Part shown: positions 15,729 through 23,397 of the stretch, one piece after another
How positions within the stretch are numbered: position 1 is the first letter of the stretch
Layout of the letters: each line of letters begins with the position of its first letter
Source: a virus
Length of the DNA: 62,460 nt
Virus record (IMG/VR): IMGVR_UViG_3300027852_000006
Span: 1-62,460 of that record
Direction: 5' to 3' (one strand)
Notes under the pieces: generated by a model
Told to the model about the DNA's origin: nothing
Databases searched by the model: none
The model's input: the letters and a program-made list of their open reading frames with translations, nothing else
Translations under genes and position numbers: made by a program

Positions 15729-15782
15729 GGCTGTTTTTGGTGTTAAACACGTAACGGATACGTAACGGATACGTAACGGATG
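15729..15782. repeat. Three tandem 11-bp iterons with flank copied from the initiator gene
   Basis: CGTAACGGATA occurs at 15750-15760, 15761-15771 and, with a final G, 15772-15782. The 20 bases before them (GGCTGTTTTTGGTGTTAAAC, 15729-15748) match the initiator-gene segment at 61330-61351 read on the minus strand. This looks like a second copy of the presumed origin. Confidence 0.7.
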
Positions 15783-15867
15783 CGGCCCGTTTGCGTAATG
15801 TACGCGGGCATAGACTGTAACTACCTTATCGATGGTTATAAAAAAGGGCCCAATTAAGGGCCCGGAA

Positions 15868-15901
15868 GAATCACCCGCACGGATAGCCGTGGTTCGGATT
15901 C
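15868..15901. other. Hairpin in the non-coding hub
   Basis: GAATC...CACGG-ATAG-CCGTG...GATTC forms a long interrupted stem (15868-15901). It follows the smaller inverted repeat GGGCCCAATTAAGGGCCC (15846-15863). No T-run follows directly, so it is not a simple terminator. Confidence 0.5.
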
Positions 15902-15949
15902 TGATACATGTATTATAGCCTGTTATGTTGACTGTGTCAAATTATAAGT

Positions 15950-15978
15950 TTGACAATTTATCAAGGCCTGTCTATTAT
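15950..15978 (+). promoter_or_regulatory. Sigma70-type rightward promoter
   Basis: TTGACA at 15950-15955, exactly 17 bp, then TATTAT at 15973-15978. It faces a roughly 200-bp GC-richer segment without a convincing gene, so it may drive a small RNA or the rightward late unit. Confidence 0.65.
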
Positions 15979-15984
15979 ATAGAT

Positions 15985-16196
15985 AGACTTCTCTGTCAGC
16001 GGCAGTGGAAGATATCAAGGCCCGCGTGGAGCCAGCCTGGCGAATCTGCGTCAACGAGTATTCTACTGCCACGGGTGTAGTAAGAATATCAGTCGCCGTC
16101 GGTGTGAATTGGCGGCGACGGCTTTATAGCTCATCTGCCAGGTGCAGAAGTGAGAAACGGCGTCGTCCGGTTGGCGGCGTCAGTTTTTTTATGCTC
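15985..16196 (+). ncRNA. Candidate structured RNA
   Basis: Starts about 7 bases after the promoter at 15950-15978 and ends at a seven-T run (16189-16195). Inside are foldable elements: GTCGCCG...CGGCGAC (16092-16122) and CTCATCTGC-CAGG-TGCAG..TGAG (16130-16154). The base composition is distinctly more GC-rich than the surroundings. The GTG-started 67-codon frame here (16005-16208) has no ribosome site. Identity unknown. Confidence 0.35.
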
Positions 16197-16246
16197 GGAC
16201 CTCGATGAGACTGTGCTCGCACCTCAGCAGCTTATTGACACAAATG

Positions 16247-16282
16247 AAAAACCGGCGGAGACTCGTAAAAGCCTGCCGCCGG
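16247..16282 (-). terminator. Leftward intrinsic terminator
   Basis: Minus strand: CCGGCGG-c-AGGC, loop, GTCT-CCGCCGG, then TTTTT. It lies downstream of the minus-strand gene 16416-16727. A related terminator is at 16944-16975. Confidence 0.6.
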
Positions 16283-16389
16283 CCAAGAGGAGGAGGAAAA
16301 CGCTCGATTCGTTAATGATTTTTACGTTGTAAAGTCACAGAATTTTGCACGTCAACGCACTTTATGTCTTAAGCGTTCAACTCAACATT

Positions 16390-16423
16390 GTCAACGATTT
16401 AACCCAGTCAACGATTTAACCCA
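16390..16423. repeat. Exact tandem repeat of 17 bp
   Basis: GTCAACGATTTAACCCA occurs twice head to tail (16390-16406, 16407-16423). The second copy includes the stop codon of the minus-strand gene 16416-16727. Confidence 0.8.
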
Positions 16424-16727
16424 CAGTTATGGCCGTTGATCGATTGGTGTAGACACGCAATCCATCAGTCCAGAACCATTCATATTCCTCGGTCATGGCC
16501 ACACAAGCGATTGTAACGAATGGTCCATAGTCAACGCATAACCCTGTATTTTTGCCGCTACGCCGATTTTTACCGCTGCCACGCCCGCCGCCTTTACCAC
16601 CACTTGGGCCACCTGACGGACAAGCTCCTGTCTTTTTACCACCACGACGCCCGCCTGGTTTACCTTTACCGCCGCCACTGCCGTCTTGTGGTCTGGAACC
16701 ACCGCCCGGCCTTGTTTTTTTAGCCAT
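16416..16727 (-). CDS. Gly/Lys/Arg-rich protein fused to a decoration-protein fragment
   Basis: 103 residues from the ATG at 16727 (AAAGGATATGATTATGG, the same leader style as the capsid genes). Residues 1-60 are low-complexity GGGKGKPGGRRGGKK-type sequence. Residues about 66-103 (DYGPFVTIACVAMTEEYEWF and on) are homologous to the middle of the decoration protein at 30945-31553 (NYGPFAAVACVAMTDNYYGW). The similarity holds at DNA level over about 90 bp, so the fragment was copied fairly recently. It is transcribed opposite to the virion genes. The basic part could bind nucleic acid. Confidence 0.6.
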   Translation of the reverse strand: MAKKTRPGGGSRPQDGSGGGKGKPGGRRGGKKTGACPSGGPSGGKGGGRGSGKNRRSGKNTGLCVDYGPFVTIACVAMTEEYEWFWTDGLRVYTNRSTAITVG

Positions 16728-16892
16728 AATCATATCCTTTATTGCTATTTTTTGCCCCAATCCCACAGAACGCACCAGAATGCCCCAGAATGGACGACAG
16801 TGCGAAAAAGGTACATTGATACGTCTTGGTGCCTGTTTTGCCCGATCGTGGCAATCTGGGGCGATTATTATTTCATTTCCTCACTAAAACCA

Positions 16893-17075
16893 TCAGATCA
16901 TCGTTCTACGCAAATTACGCAGAATACGCAGAATGTTCCAAGCAAAAAACCGGCAACGGCTCATTAAAGCCTGCCACCAGCTAGAGGAGGCTGGAAATAC
17001 TTGATATTGCCGACGATCACCGCCAACCCAGAACCACCCATAACGATCATCAGTATCCTGTCTTTTTTCCGCCAT
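16893..17075 (-). CDS. Short protein with the same YGWFW decoration fragment
   Basis: 60 residues. Residues 7-20 (DTDDRYGWFWVGGD) copy the decoration-protein motif TDNYYGWFWTGG at 31327-31362, again at DNA level. The remainder is arginine- and tryptophan-rich and overlaps the terminator at 16944-16975, so transcripts may end inside the frame and the protein may be a decayed or leader product. A good promoter lies only about 8 bp before the ATG. Confidence 0.35.
   Translation of the reverse strand: MAEKRQDTDDRYGWFWVGGDRRQYQVFPASSSWWQALMSRCRFFAWNILRILRNLRRTMI
16944..16975 (-). terminator. Leftward intrinsic terminator inside a short reading frame
   Basis: Minus strand: GGCA, GGCT, loop TTAATG, AGCC, gt, TGCC, then GG and six Ts. 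Sequence and layout match the terminator at 16247-16282 (shared AAAACCGGC...AAAGCCTGCC), so the two are copies of one element. Confidence 0.5.
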
Positions 17076-17082
17076 GGTCTAC

Positions 17083-17111
17083 CTTATAATATATAATCAA
17101 GGCATTTTCAA
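17083..17111 (-). promoter_or_regulatory. Leftward sigma70-type promoter
   Basis: Minus strand TTGAAA (17111-17106), 17-bp spacer, TATAAG (17088-17083). Transcription would begin at or just before the ATG at 17075, giving a nearly leaderless message. Confidence 0.55.
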
Positions 17112-17140
17112 GGGTTATTTGAAATAAGGTGGTAAAATGT

Positions 17141-17155
17141 ATACATTATATGTAT
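17141..17155. promoter_or_regulatory. Palindromic operator candidate between divergent genes
   Basis: Perfect inverted repeat ATACAT-TAT-ATGTAT between the leftward start at 17075 and the rightward start at 17215, a typical place for a repressor site. Confidence 0.4.
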
Positions 17156-17214
17156 CTTGGTCTATGATTGGGCAACTTTTGTAAAGTTTATTGTCAAATA
17201 GGAGACAAGGTATC

Positions 17215-17931
17215 ATGGTAAAGAAATACGAAGAATACCCCCTGAAACAGGCTTTGCTGAGAGTAGACTTTCAGAATCCACTGGCTGGCTATGAGAACGG
17301 TGTTTGTCCCGCGGTAGAGCAAGCCATGCAAGAAACATTCCCTGGCAAGATGGAGCAAGCCACACAGCAAGATATGTGGGTGTGGGCGTATTTTTCAAAA
17401 GACGGCAAAAAACGGGCACAAATCGAACCAACCGCATTTTATATCAAATACAACAATACATGCAATAATCATGAAACGCTCATAAAGGACTTTAGTCTGG
17501 TGTTTAATGCCATAATAAAGCACTATCAAGACTTGGATATAACAAGAATCGGCTTAAGGTACGTTGACGAAATGGAAATAAGGGAATCAGACTTTTTTGG
17601 TTGGAAAGAATACCTTAGCCCTGAGTTGTATTCTATTCTTAGTTTGCCTGATAACAATGATCAACAATATATATCAAGAGCTCTTTCGGTTCTTGAGTTT
17701 AACTATGGCGACCATAACCTGATATTAAAATATGGCCGGCATAACCCAGATTACCCATCACCGATAAGGCGAAAGGTGTTTCTCTTGGATTCTGATGCTT
17801 ATAAGCAAGATGCTATACCTGAATCCGATGTTTTAAGCACTATTGAGCAATTACACAGTTGCGTTGACAATTTGTTAAACAAGAGGGTTTTAATCTCCGA
17901 GCCCTGGGAAGCTATGTATGGTAAGGGATAA
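17215..17931 (+). CDS. TIGR04255 family protein
   Basis: 238 residues from the ATG at 17215, set by AGGAG nine bases upstream (the TTG at 17191 would precede that site). Family landmarks: LKQALLRVDFQNPLA near the N-terminus, the RAQIEPTAFYIKY strand, DITRIGLRYVDEMEI and a helical C-terminus. TIGR04255 proteins are sporadic in bacteria and phages, often near defence or toxin-type genes; no function is established. First gene of the rightward unit. Intracellular, no signal peptide. Confidence 0.7.
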   Translation: MVKKYEEYPLKQALLRVDFQNPLAGYENGVCPAVEQAMQETFPGKMEQATQQDMWVWAYFSKDGKKRAQIEPTAFYIKYNNTCNNHETLIKDFSLVFNAIIKHYQDLDITRIGLRYVDEMEIRESDFFGWKEYLSPELYSILSLPDNNDQQYISRALSVLEFNYGDHNLILKYGRHNPDYPSPIRRKVFLLDSDAYKQDAIPESDVLSTIEQLHSCVDNLLNKRVLISEPWEAMYGKG

Positions 17932-17960
17932 CGTCCAAGGTATCAAATGAGGTGTAGGCG

Positions 17961-18122
17961 ATGAGCAAGAAAAAGAGCAAACTGTTTCGATCATTGCAGG
18001 AATATCGGGATTTTTATCGTAATCCCCCACCAAGGGAAAAAGTGGCAAGAAACAAATATTACCAGATGGGGGTAGATGCTGTCCGTCTGGCTCTCAAGCG
18101 ATTGCCAGCAAAGGAGTTATAA
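17961..18122 (+). CDS. Small basic hypothetical protein
   Basis: 53 residues, highly basic (MSKKKSKLFRSLQEYRDF..., ending RLALKRLPAKEL), with GAGGTG upstream of the ATG. Not recognised; probably co-transcribed with the TIGR04255 gene. Confidence 0.5.
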   Translation: MSKKKSKLFRSLQEYRDFYRNPPPREKVARNKYYQMGVDAVRLALKRLPAKEL

Positions 18123-18155
18123 GTTTGTTTCCATTTTCTGCAAGATGTATACAAA

Positions 18156-18232
18156 GTCGCAGAACGGTCGGAATATAGTCGGAAAATGGTCGCAGAATGG
18201 TCGCAAGTTGGTCGCAGAATGGTCGCAGGAAT
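18156..18232. repeat. Seven tandem 11-bp iteron-like units
   Basis: The unit GTCGCAGAATG repeats without gaps seven times from 18156 to 18232, with variation in units 2, 3, 5 and 7. Strict 11-bp phasing places each unit on the same face of the helix, as in iterons or an operator array. It lies between two small genes. Confidence 0.8.
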
Positions 18233-18263
18233 AGGTTGGTTTGTCTTTATATGTGGGGTCATT

Positions 18264-18701
18264 ATGGTTATTCGATTAAAATGGCAGGAAGCTGAAAAGC
18301 GGGTGTTTGTCTCAAAGGGGGATGAAGATTGTTTTGCTAAGGTAATCCAAGCGGCCGCAAGGGCAAGCTATGCGGATGAAAACTCCACAAAGTTCGATGG
18401 TAAGTTTCGCGAGCTACTTAAATACCTCACAGAGTCAATCAACACCGATTTTCGTCAATTCAGCATAAAAGACGTATATTTGACTATCCACCGCACTTAC
18501 CTTCTGTTTGTGCTTGTAACTGATGATATGGAATATAATTGTGATCTTGAAGATAGGTTAAGTGATTTGGAGCTTGCTGTTGCCCGCAATCCTGATTTTA
18601 GTTTGATTTGTCTCAGCGCCTTGTGTTTGCCGCCTGTTTCTTCGGATTCAATGTCGAGTTTTCTTAATTCTGATTACACGCTAGTTTTCCCACATATCTA
18701 A
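18264..18701 (+). CDS. Hypothetical protein
   Basis: 145 residues from the ATG at 18264. Mostly helical (EDCFAKVIQAAARASYADEN, FRELLKYLTESI), with a final LPPVSSDSMSS linker. The upstream in-frame extension to 18186 would be made of the iteron array and is rejected. No family recognised. Confidence 0.55.
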   Translation: MVIRLKWQEAEKRVFVSKGDEDCFAKVIQAAARASYADENSTKFDGKFRELLKYLTESINTDFRQFSIKDVYLTIHRTYLLFVLVTDDMEYNCDLEDRLSDLELAVARNPDFSLICLSALCLPPVSSDSMSSFLNSDYTLVFPHI

Positions 18702-18703
18702 CA

Positions 18704-18721
18704 TTGTGACATAGATCACAA
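18704..18721. promoter_or_regulatory. CRP-like palindrome 1
   Basis: TTGTGACATAGATCACAA contains TGTGA-N6-TCACA, the full consensus for CRP/FNR-superfamily regulators, followed by TCTAT. It is 179 bp before terS. Confidence 0.6.
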
Positions 18722-18804
18722 TCTATTGGCTCGGAATAAGCACAGGAATGGGCCCAAAGTCACTTAAAAGTTAAGATAGGTAAACCTCGTGTATATATAG
18801 GTAA

Positions 18805-18822
18805 TTGTGACATAGGTCACAA
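18805..18822. promoter_or_regulatory. CRP-like palindrome 2
   Basis: TTGTGACATAGGTCACAA, one base different from the first copy and again followed by TCTAT, 101 bp downstream of it and 78 bp before terS. Two near-identical sites argue for a real regulator of terminase or late genes. Confidence 0.6.
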
Positions 18823-18899
18823 TCTATAGTTATTGCTGTATAAGACTTGTAATTCTTAATTTCCCTGTCAATTTAGGTAGTTTAGGTAATTGTGGTAAA

Positions 18900-19496
18900 A
18901 TGGGTAAACCAACAACAGGTGGGAAAAAAACCAAGGGTCGGCTTACGGCAGCTAATAAAAAGGCCTTTTTGCGTGCGTATCGCAAGACCGGCAATATAAC
19001 CAGTTCAGCTAAATCAGCCAAAATATGCAACACTTCCTTTTATAATATGGCCAAAAGGGACGAAGCATTTGCTGCCGATTGTGCTGCGGCTTTGGACGAA
19101 TACGCCGACTCATTGGAATTGGAAGCCGATAGACGGGCACGGGAAGGGGTAGAGGACCCTGTTTTCTATCAAGGCCAGCAGGTGGCCACCAGGCTCAAGT
19201 ATTCGGATTCTCTGCTGGCTTTATTGTTATGTGCCAATAGACCGGCCAAATTCGCAAGGAATCAGCAGCAGCAGGTGGTTGTCGGTGGCGAGGTGCAGCA
19301 TATCCACAAGCTCGAGCCAGAGGCACAGCGTCGGCAGGCAATGGAGATGGGTGAGCGTATGTCTGCATTGGGCTTATTGGATAAGCAAGACAGTGGATTG
19401 TTTGGCGGGCCGAAGGTGATAACGGAACCGGAACCAGTAGCGGTAGAGGTGGCAGCAACAGAACCGGCAGAGGAATCGGTAATAAAAGATGACTAA
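18900..19496 (+). CDS. terS: Terminase small subunit
   Basis: 198 residues. An N-terminal basic stretch and helix-turn-helix (FLRAYRKTGNITSSAKSAKI, NTSFYNMAKRDEAF) recognise packaging DNA; the middle (DEYADSLELEADRRA, then ATRLKYSDSLLALLLCANRP) is the conserved oligomerisation region of this TerS group. The C-terminal tail is acidic and low-complexity. It overlaps the large subunit by 8 bp. The start ATG at 18900 has no good Shine-Dalgarno sequence but is preceded by a repeated TTTAGGTA motif. Confidence 0.88.
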   Translation: MGKPTTGGKKTKGRLTAANKKAFLRAYRKTGNITSSAKSAKICNTSFYNMAKRDEAFAADCAAALDEYADSLELEADRRAREGVEDPVFYQGQQVATRLKYSDSLLALLLCANRPAKFARNQQQQVVVGGEVQHIHKLEPEAQRRQAMEMGERMSALGLLDKQDSGLFGGPKVITEPEPVAVEVAATEPAEESVIKDD

Positions 19497-21276
19497 TACT
19501 ATGTTGGCAGATGCTAGTCCATTACCACAAGACGTATGTGATGACCTTGCAAGACTTCGTCAGACTGTCCCTGCGTTCTGGATTGAGGACCATTGTAAGA
19601 TTGTCAGTAAAAGCGGCGAGCTTATTCCGCTGGCGTACAATGAAAGTCAGTGCCATACGGACCGGATTATCGGTGAAATGGAACTGGCTAAGATGCCGGT
19701 CAGGGTTATCCACCTCAAAGCTCGTCAGTTGGGTGAGACTACCAGGGGATGTGCCAGAATTTACAATAACGCTTGTACTCTCACGAACCGCAGATGTTTA
19801 ATAAGTGCTCACGACAGTGACAGTTCGATCAACATTTTCCGTAAGATTCAGTTATTTCAGGAGTGCAATCCGGAGAAAATAGCACATAAGTACAGTTCTC
19901 GCAAGGAGTTGACATTCAGTTCTGCCAACAATAGTTCAAGTATCTTGGTTGAGACTGCTGGTAAGGAGAAACTGGGTCGTGGTAGTACATTCGATGACTT
20001 TCACGGCTCTGAGGTAGCATTCTGGGACAATGCTGGCACGACCATGTTGTCAGTAAATCAGTGCATTCCGGGTATGCCTGGCACGATGTCGATTTTAGAG
20101 TCGACTGCAAATGGTGTTGGCGGTTATTTCTACGAAACATACAGGAAAGCCAAAAAGGCCAAATGTGACATTGACAATAAGGCGATGGTGATTCCTGAAC
20201 CTGACAAGCAGGATTGGAACGGTTATTACCGGGTGTTTAATCCATGGTTTGTATGCAGTGAATACAGGTCGGTGGTACCGAGTGATTTTGTCAGGTCTCG
20301 TGACGAGCAGCTTTTGGTTGATAGATACGGACTTGACAACGAGCAGTTGCAATGGCGACGCAAGGTGATATCTAGCGAGTGCAATGGTGACGGTGACTTA
20401 TTCAGGCAAGAATATCCATCTGACGACAGTGAAGCGTTTTTGGTTTCTGGTCGTGGGGTATTCGATTCGTTCATAATCAAGTCGATGGTTGACAATTGCA
20501 GGCCTGCTAAGCATATTGGTCAGATGGGCGGTCCGCAGGAATGTCCTGAATTTGACGAATACAACATGAAGTGGTTAGAGGTTTGGCAGTTACCATCGGT
20601 TAATAAGGATGATATATACGCTATTGGCGTTGACACATCGGAGGGGTTGGACCCTGAGCAGAGCAATAATCCTGACGCTCATAGTGCTCATGTTATTCAC
20701 GTCAATTCGGCTCGTGTGGTTGCCAAGATAAGTGGTCGATTTGACCCGGACATTTTCGGTGAACAGTTGGATTTGCTTGGTCGCTGGTATAATTGTGCAT
20801 TGCTTGGCGTTGAGGTGAATAATACAAGTGGTGGCAGTGTTCGCAGTATATTAAAGCGTTTGTGTTATCCCAATTTGTATTACAGGGAGATACTTACCAA
20901 GGAAATCAACACTGAGACTGACACAATTGGGTGGTATACTGACAAGGTAAGTCGTGGCATACTTGTGACTGACGGCACTAAGATGGTACGTGAGAGGTCG
21001 TTATATATACCATCTATACAGACCATATATCAGATGCAACAGTGGATTTTTGACAAGAACGGTCGGGCCACTCATACTGTTGGTGAGCATGACGACGATG
21101 TAATCAGTTTACTGATTTCATGGCAGATGGCAGCCATAGCGACTATTGTTGGAGCCAGACAGATAGTGGATACTACCGGAGAATACGCTGACGGTAGCAA
21201 TAGTGACGGTGTTCGTTTCACCTCTGACATGGTGGTTGGCGGTCATGAGTCACCTATGAGTTACCTTGACGAATAG
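19489..21276 (+). CDS. terL: Terminase large subunit (packaging ATPase and nuclease)
   Basis: 595 residues. ATPase: Walker A-like KARQLGET at about residues 77-84 (the lysine-first variant common in TerL) and the GSEVAFW segment near 173 in the Walker B/C-motif region. Nuclease: RNase H-like fold with GVDTSEG (about 380), LGVEVNN (about 440) and HDDDV (about 535) supplying acidic residues. It forms the motor on the portal and cuts concatemers. Together with the 693-residue portal it defines the head module. Confidence 0.92.
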   Translation: MTNTMLADASPLPQDVCDDLARLRQTVPAFWIEDHCKIVSKSGELIPLAYNESQCHTDRIIGEMELAKMPVRVIHLKARQLGETTRGCARIYNNACTLTNRRCLISAHDSDSSINIFRKIQLFQECNPEKIAHKYSSRKELTFSSANNSSSILVETAGKEKLGRGSTFDDFHGSEVAFWDNAGTTMLSVNQCIPGMPGTMSILESTANGVGGYFYETYRKAKKAKCDIDNKAMVIPEPDKQDWNGYYRVFNPWFVCSEYRSVVPSDFVRSRDEQLLVDRYGLDNEQLQWRRKVISSECNGDGDLFRQEYPSDDSEAFLVSGRGVFDSFIIKSMVDNCRPAKHIGQMGGPQECPEFDEYNMKWLEVWQLPSVNKDDIYAIGVDTSEGLDPEQSNNPDAHSAHVIHVNSARVVAKISGRFDPDIFGEQLDLLGRWYNCALLGVEVNNTSGGSVRSILKRLCYPNLYYREILTKEINTETDTIGWYTDKVSRGILVTDGTKMVRERSLYIPSIQTIYQMQQWIFDKNGRATHTVGEHDDDVISLLISWQMAAIATIVGARQIVDTTGEYADGSNSDGVRFTSDMVVGGHESPMSYLDE

Positions 21277-21287
21277 GGATTAAGGCG

Positions 21288-21464
21288 ATGGATTTTGATC
21301 GTATAATATTTTTATCTGGTTTTTTATCTGGTGGTTTTATTTTCGCTTTAGGCTGTTGGTTTGGTGCCAGGATAGTATTACGTGCTATTGGTGGGAGTGG
21401 CAATGTAGTTTTTAATGGCGAATCTGACAGCATAGGTGATACGGCTGGTGAGATTTTACAATAA
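21288..21464 (+). CDS. Small single-TM protein
   Basis: 58 residues: one hydrophobic helix (IIFLSGFLSGGFIFALGCWF) near the N-terminus and a short polar C-terminus. ATG at 21288 with TAAGG upstream. Its place after terL is also used by holins in some phages, but a single helix proves little. Confidence 0.5.
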   Translation: MDFDRIIFLSGFLSGGFIFALGCWFGARIVLRAIGGSGNVVFNGESDSIGDTAGEILQ

Positions 21465-21479
21465 TAGAGGCACGTTGAT

Positions 21480-21812
21480 ATGAGTCATCCACTTTTTGAA
21501 AAACTAAAGCAGGCTATGGACGCTGAACATGCGACACCTTGGCAGGCTGGGGAAAAGACAAAAGAACAAATAGAGACCGCTCTTGATGTGGCTCCAAAGC
21601 AGTTGTCTGATAATTTTATTGCTAATGCCAGGACATGGGTGGTCCGTGAGCTTCAGGATGCCGAAAACGAAAAAGTCAGGGCATCGTTAATGGCAAGTTT
21701 ACCGAAGACGTTGACAGATAAGTTCCCTGCCGTTCAGTCAAGGTTCGATGGCCGCCACAGTAAGATCATAATCTATCTTGACGGTATATCTGTTGGGGCG
21801 GAAGATGACTGA
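21480..21812 (+). CDS. Hypothetical protein before the spike genes
   Basis: 110 residues, helical, unrecognised (ANARTWVVRELQDAENEKVR). It ends with ATGACTGA, overlapping the start of the first beta-helix protein, so the two are likely translationally coupled. Confidence 0.6.
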   Translation: MSHPLFEKLKQAMDAEHATPWQAGEKTKEQIETALDVAPKQLSDNFIANARTWVVRELQDAENEKVRASLMASLPKTLTDKFPAVQSRFDGRHSKIIIYLDGISVGAEDD

Positions 21813-23334
21813 TTATTACGCGAATAACGTAATGGTTGGCGATAGCCCTCCTGTTCCAATGGGCTTTAGGGAAACTATAACTCCTTGTCTTTTTTCAGGA
21901 GCATCCGCTAATATAGTAGGCCAAACAGATGCATTTACTAATGTTTCGGCAGGTGATCCGCTTTACATATGCGATGTTGGCGATGGAGCGGCGATTGTCG
22001 GGATGTATCGCGTTGAAACTAAGACTGACGACGAACACTTAACTCTTGACCGGAATGGGGCATCCGCTGAAGCAATGAATATAACAGTAGCGGCCAACCC
22101 TCGCAATGGGTTGCTTGAGACTGGTTCAGGTGGATTGGAATACGGGCCTTTCCCATCAATCAAATACGCTCTTGATGGACAACTATCGGCAGGCGACATT
22201 TTATGGGTCAAATCGGGCGATGGTTGGATACTTGATAATATAGATCAACAAGCAAGCACAATTACTGTATCTAGTTGCGGTGTGGTTGCAAACAATACAC
22301 GGGTATCAATCAAGGGCTACTACGAAACGAAAGGAGATATGTGTCCCGGCGGTACGTATCATGGAACACCAATGGACGCACTACTTGACTCCCTAAGCCT
22401 GCCAATGCTCAACCCAAACGCTAAGTGGGTGGATATTGACGGTGATGGGATAGCTGCTCATTTAATCAGTACCGCAGATGACAACATATTCTGGCATAAT
22501 TTTTCTATACACGGAACAACAGGTAATTATAATGCAATTATGACAACGGCGGCAGTTGTCGGTGGCGGGGCCGTTAATTGTGTATTCGACGACGTATTTG
22601 GAGCGGTATACTACCATACGTCATCACGCGGCGTTCTTTTTCGTAATTGCGCTGTTGGATTAAACACTGTTTTGCGGTCATCTGGAAGTTCAATCGCGAT
22701 GCGAGGTAGTGGATGCCTGGTGTTAAATAATATTGGCAAAGAGGCAAACGGCAGGAGGCACTTAGGTTTGGAATACGTAGGAGAGGATGAAACATATGGC
22801 GGCGCTGTGATAGGTAATTTATTTATCGGTGGCACTAGTTCTCGAAGCCAGACGGTAGGCTCTGTCTGGGCGAATAATACGTTCTGGGACTGTGAGCGGA
22901 CCAGCGATCCAACAGAGACTGGAGCGATCAATATTGTTGCTGGCACTAGTGGGCAAGACGCGATAAGTTTTATCTTCAACAATGTCATGTCTCCCAAACA
23001 CATCACTGGTTATGGCGTCAAGATAGATTCAGGAAAGGGTTCCGTGAGTGTCAACGACAACAATTTGATTTATAGTCAGACGGCTGGAGCCGTCTTGACT
23101 AATAAATATGGTTCCGGTGGCAACACAATTCCCGACGGAACCGGAATCATTGAGGTTGACCCGCAGTTAGCTACGAACTCATACGAGCCACGAAACAGGA
23201 ATGTATTAAATGGCGGACATTCGGGTATAGCCGGTTTGGCTTCTGGTATGGGCGTTAGACTCCCAGAGTTTATAGGTGGTAGTTTTGCCAGGCGTACAAG
23301 GTATCAGTCAGGTTTATTAAAATACAAGTGGTAA
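21805..23334 (+). CDS. Beta-helix spike/decoration protein A
   Basis: 509 residues from the ATG at 21805. Begins MTDYYANNVMVGDSPPVPMG. The middle, about residues 200-440, is rich in short turns with N/G/V-I patterns (VVGGGAVNCVFDDV, CLVLNNIGKEANG, GAVIGNLFIGG, AINIVAG) typical of a right-handed parallel beta-helix, as in tailspikes. The C-terminus (RYQSGLLKYKW) is basic-aromatic. No catalytic residues recognised. The next gene but one encodes a paralog of exactly the same length. Confidence 0.7.
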   Translation: MTDYYANNVMVGDSPPVPMGFRETITPCLFSGASANIVGQTDAFTNVSAGDPLYICDVGDGAAIVGMYRVETKTDDEHLTLDRNGASAEAMNITVAANPRNGLLETGSGGLEYGPFPSIKYALDGQLSAGDILWVKSGDGWILDNIDQQASTITVSSCGVVANNTRVSIKGYYETKGDMCPGGTYHGTPMDALLDSLSLPMLNPNAKWVDIDGDGIAAHLISTADDNIFWHNFSIHGTTGNYNAIMTTAAVVGGGAVNCVFDDVFGAVYYHTSSRGVLFRNCAVGLNTVLRSSGSSIAMRGSGCLVLNNIGKEANGRRHLGLEYVGEDETYGGAVIGNLFIGGTSSRSQTVGSVWANNTFWDCERTSDPTETGAINIVAGTSGQDAISFIFNNVMSPKHITGYGVKIDSGKGSVSVNDNNLIYSQTAGAVLTNKYGSGGNTIPDGTGIIEVDPQLATNSYEPRNRNVLNGGHSGIAGLASGMGVRLPEFIGGSFARRTRYQSGLLKYKW

Positions 23335-23337
23335 TAC

Positions 23338-23397
23338 ATGTTTGAGCAAATAGAAATAGAAGTCACTTCTGGTGGCTATGGGCGAGGTGGACAATGA
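23338..23397 (+). CDS. Possible 19-codon leader between the spike genes
   Basis: ATG at 23338 to TGA at 23397, encoding MFEQIEIEVTSGGYGRGGQ; its TGA overlaps the ATG of spike B (ATGA). It may serve translational coupling, or be a remnant of the duplicated border. Confidence 0.25.
   Translation: MFEQIEIEVTSGGYGRGGQ

Noticed and set aside
16005-16208. 67-codon GTG-started frame
   Set aside because: No Shine-Dalgarno sequence and arginine-rich, GC-driven composition; the segment fits a structured RNA better.
16247-16290. Possible cyclic-di-GMP riboswitch (AAACCGGCGGA...AAAGCC words)
   Set aside because: The conserved tetraloop receptor and P1 pairing are missing, and the element folds as a terminator on the minus strand.
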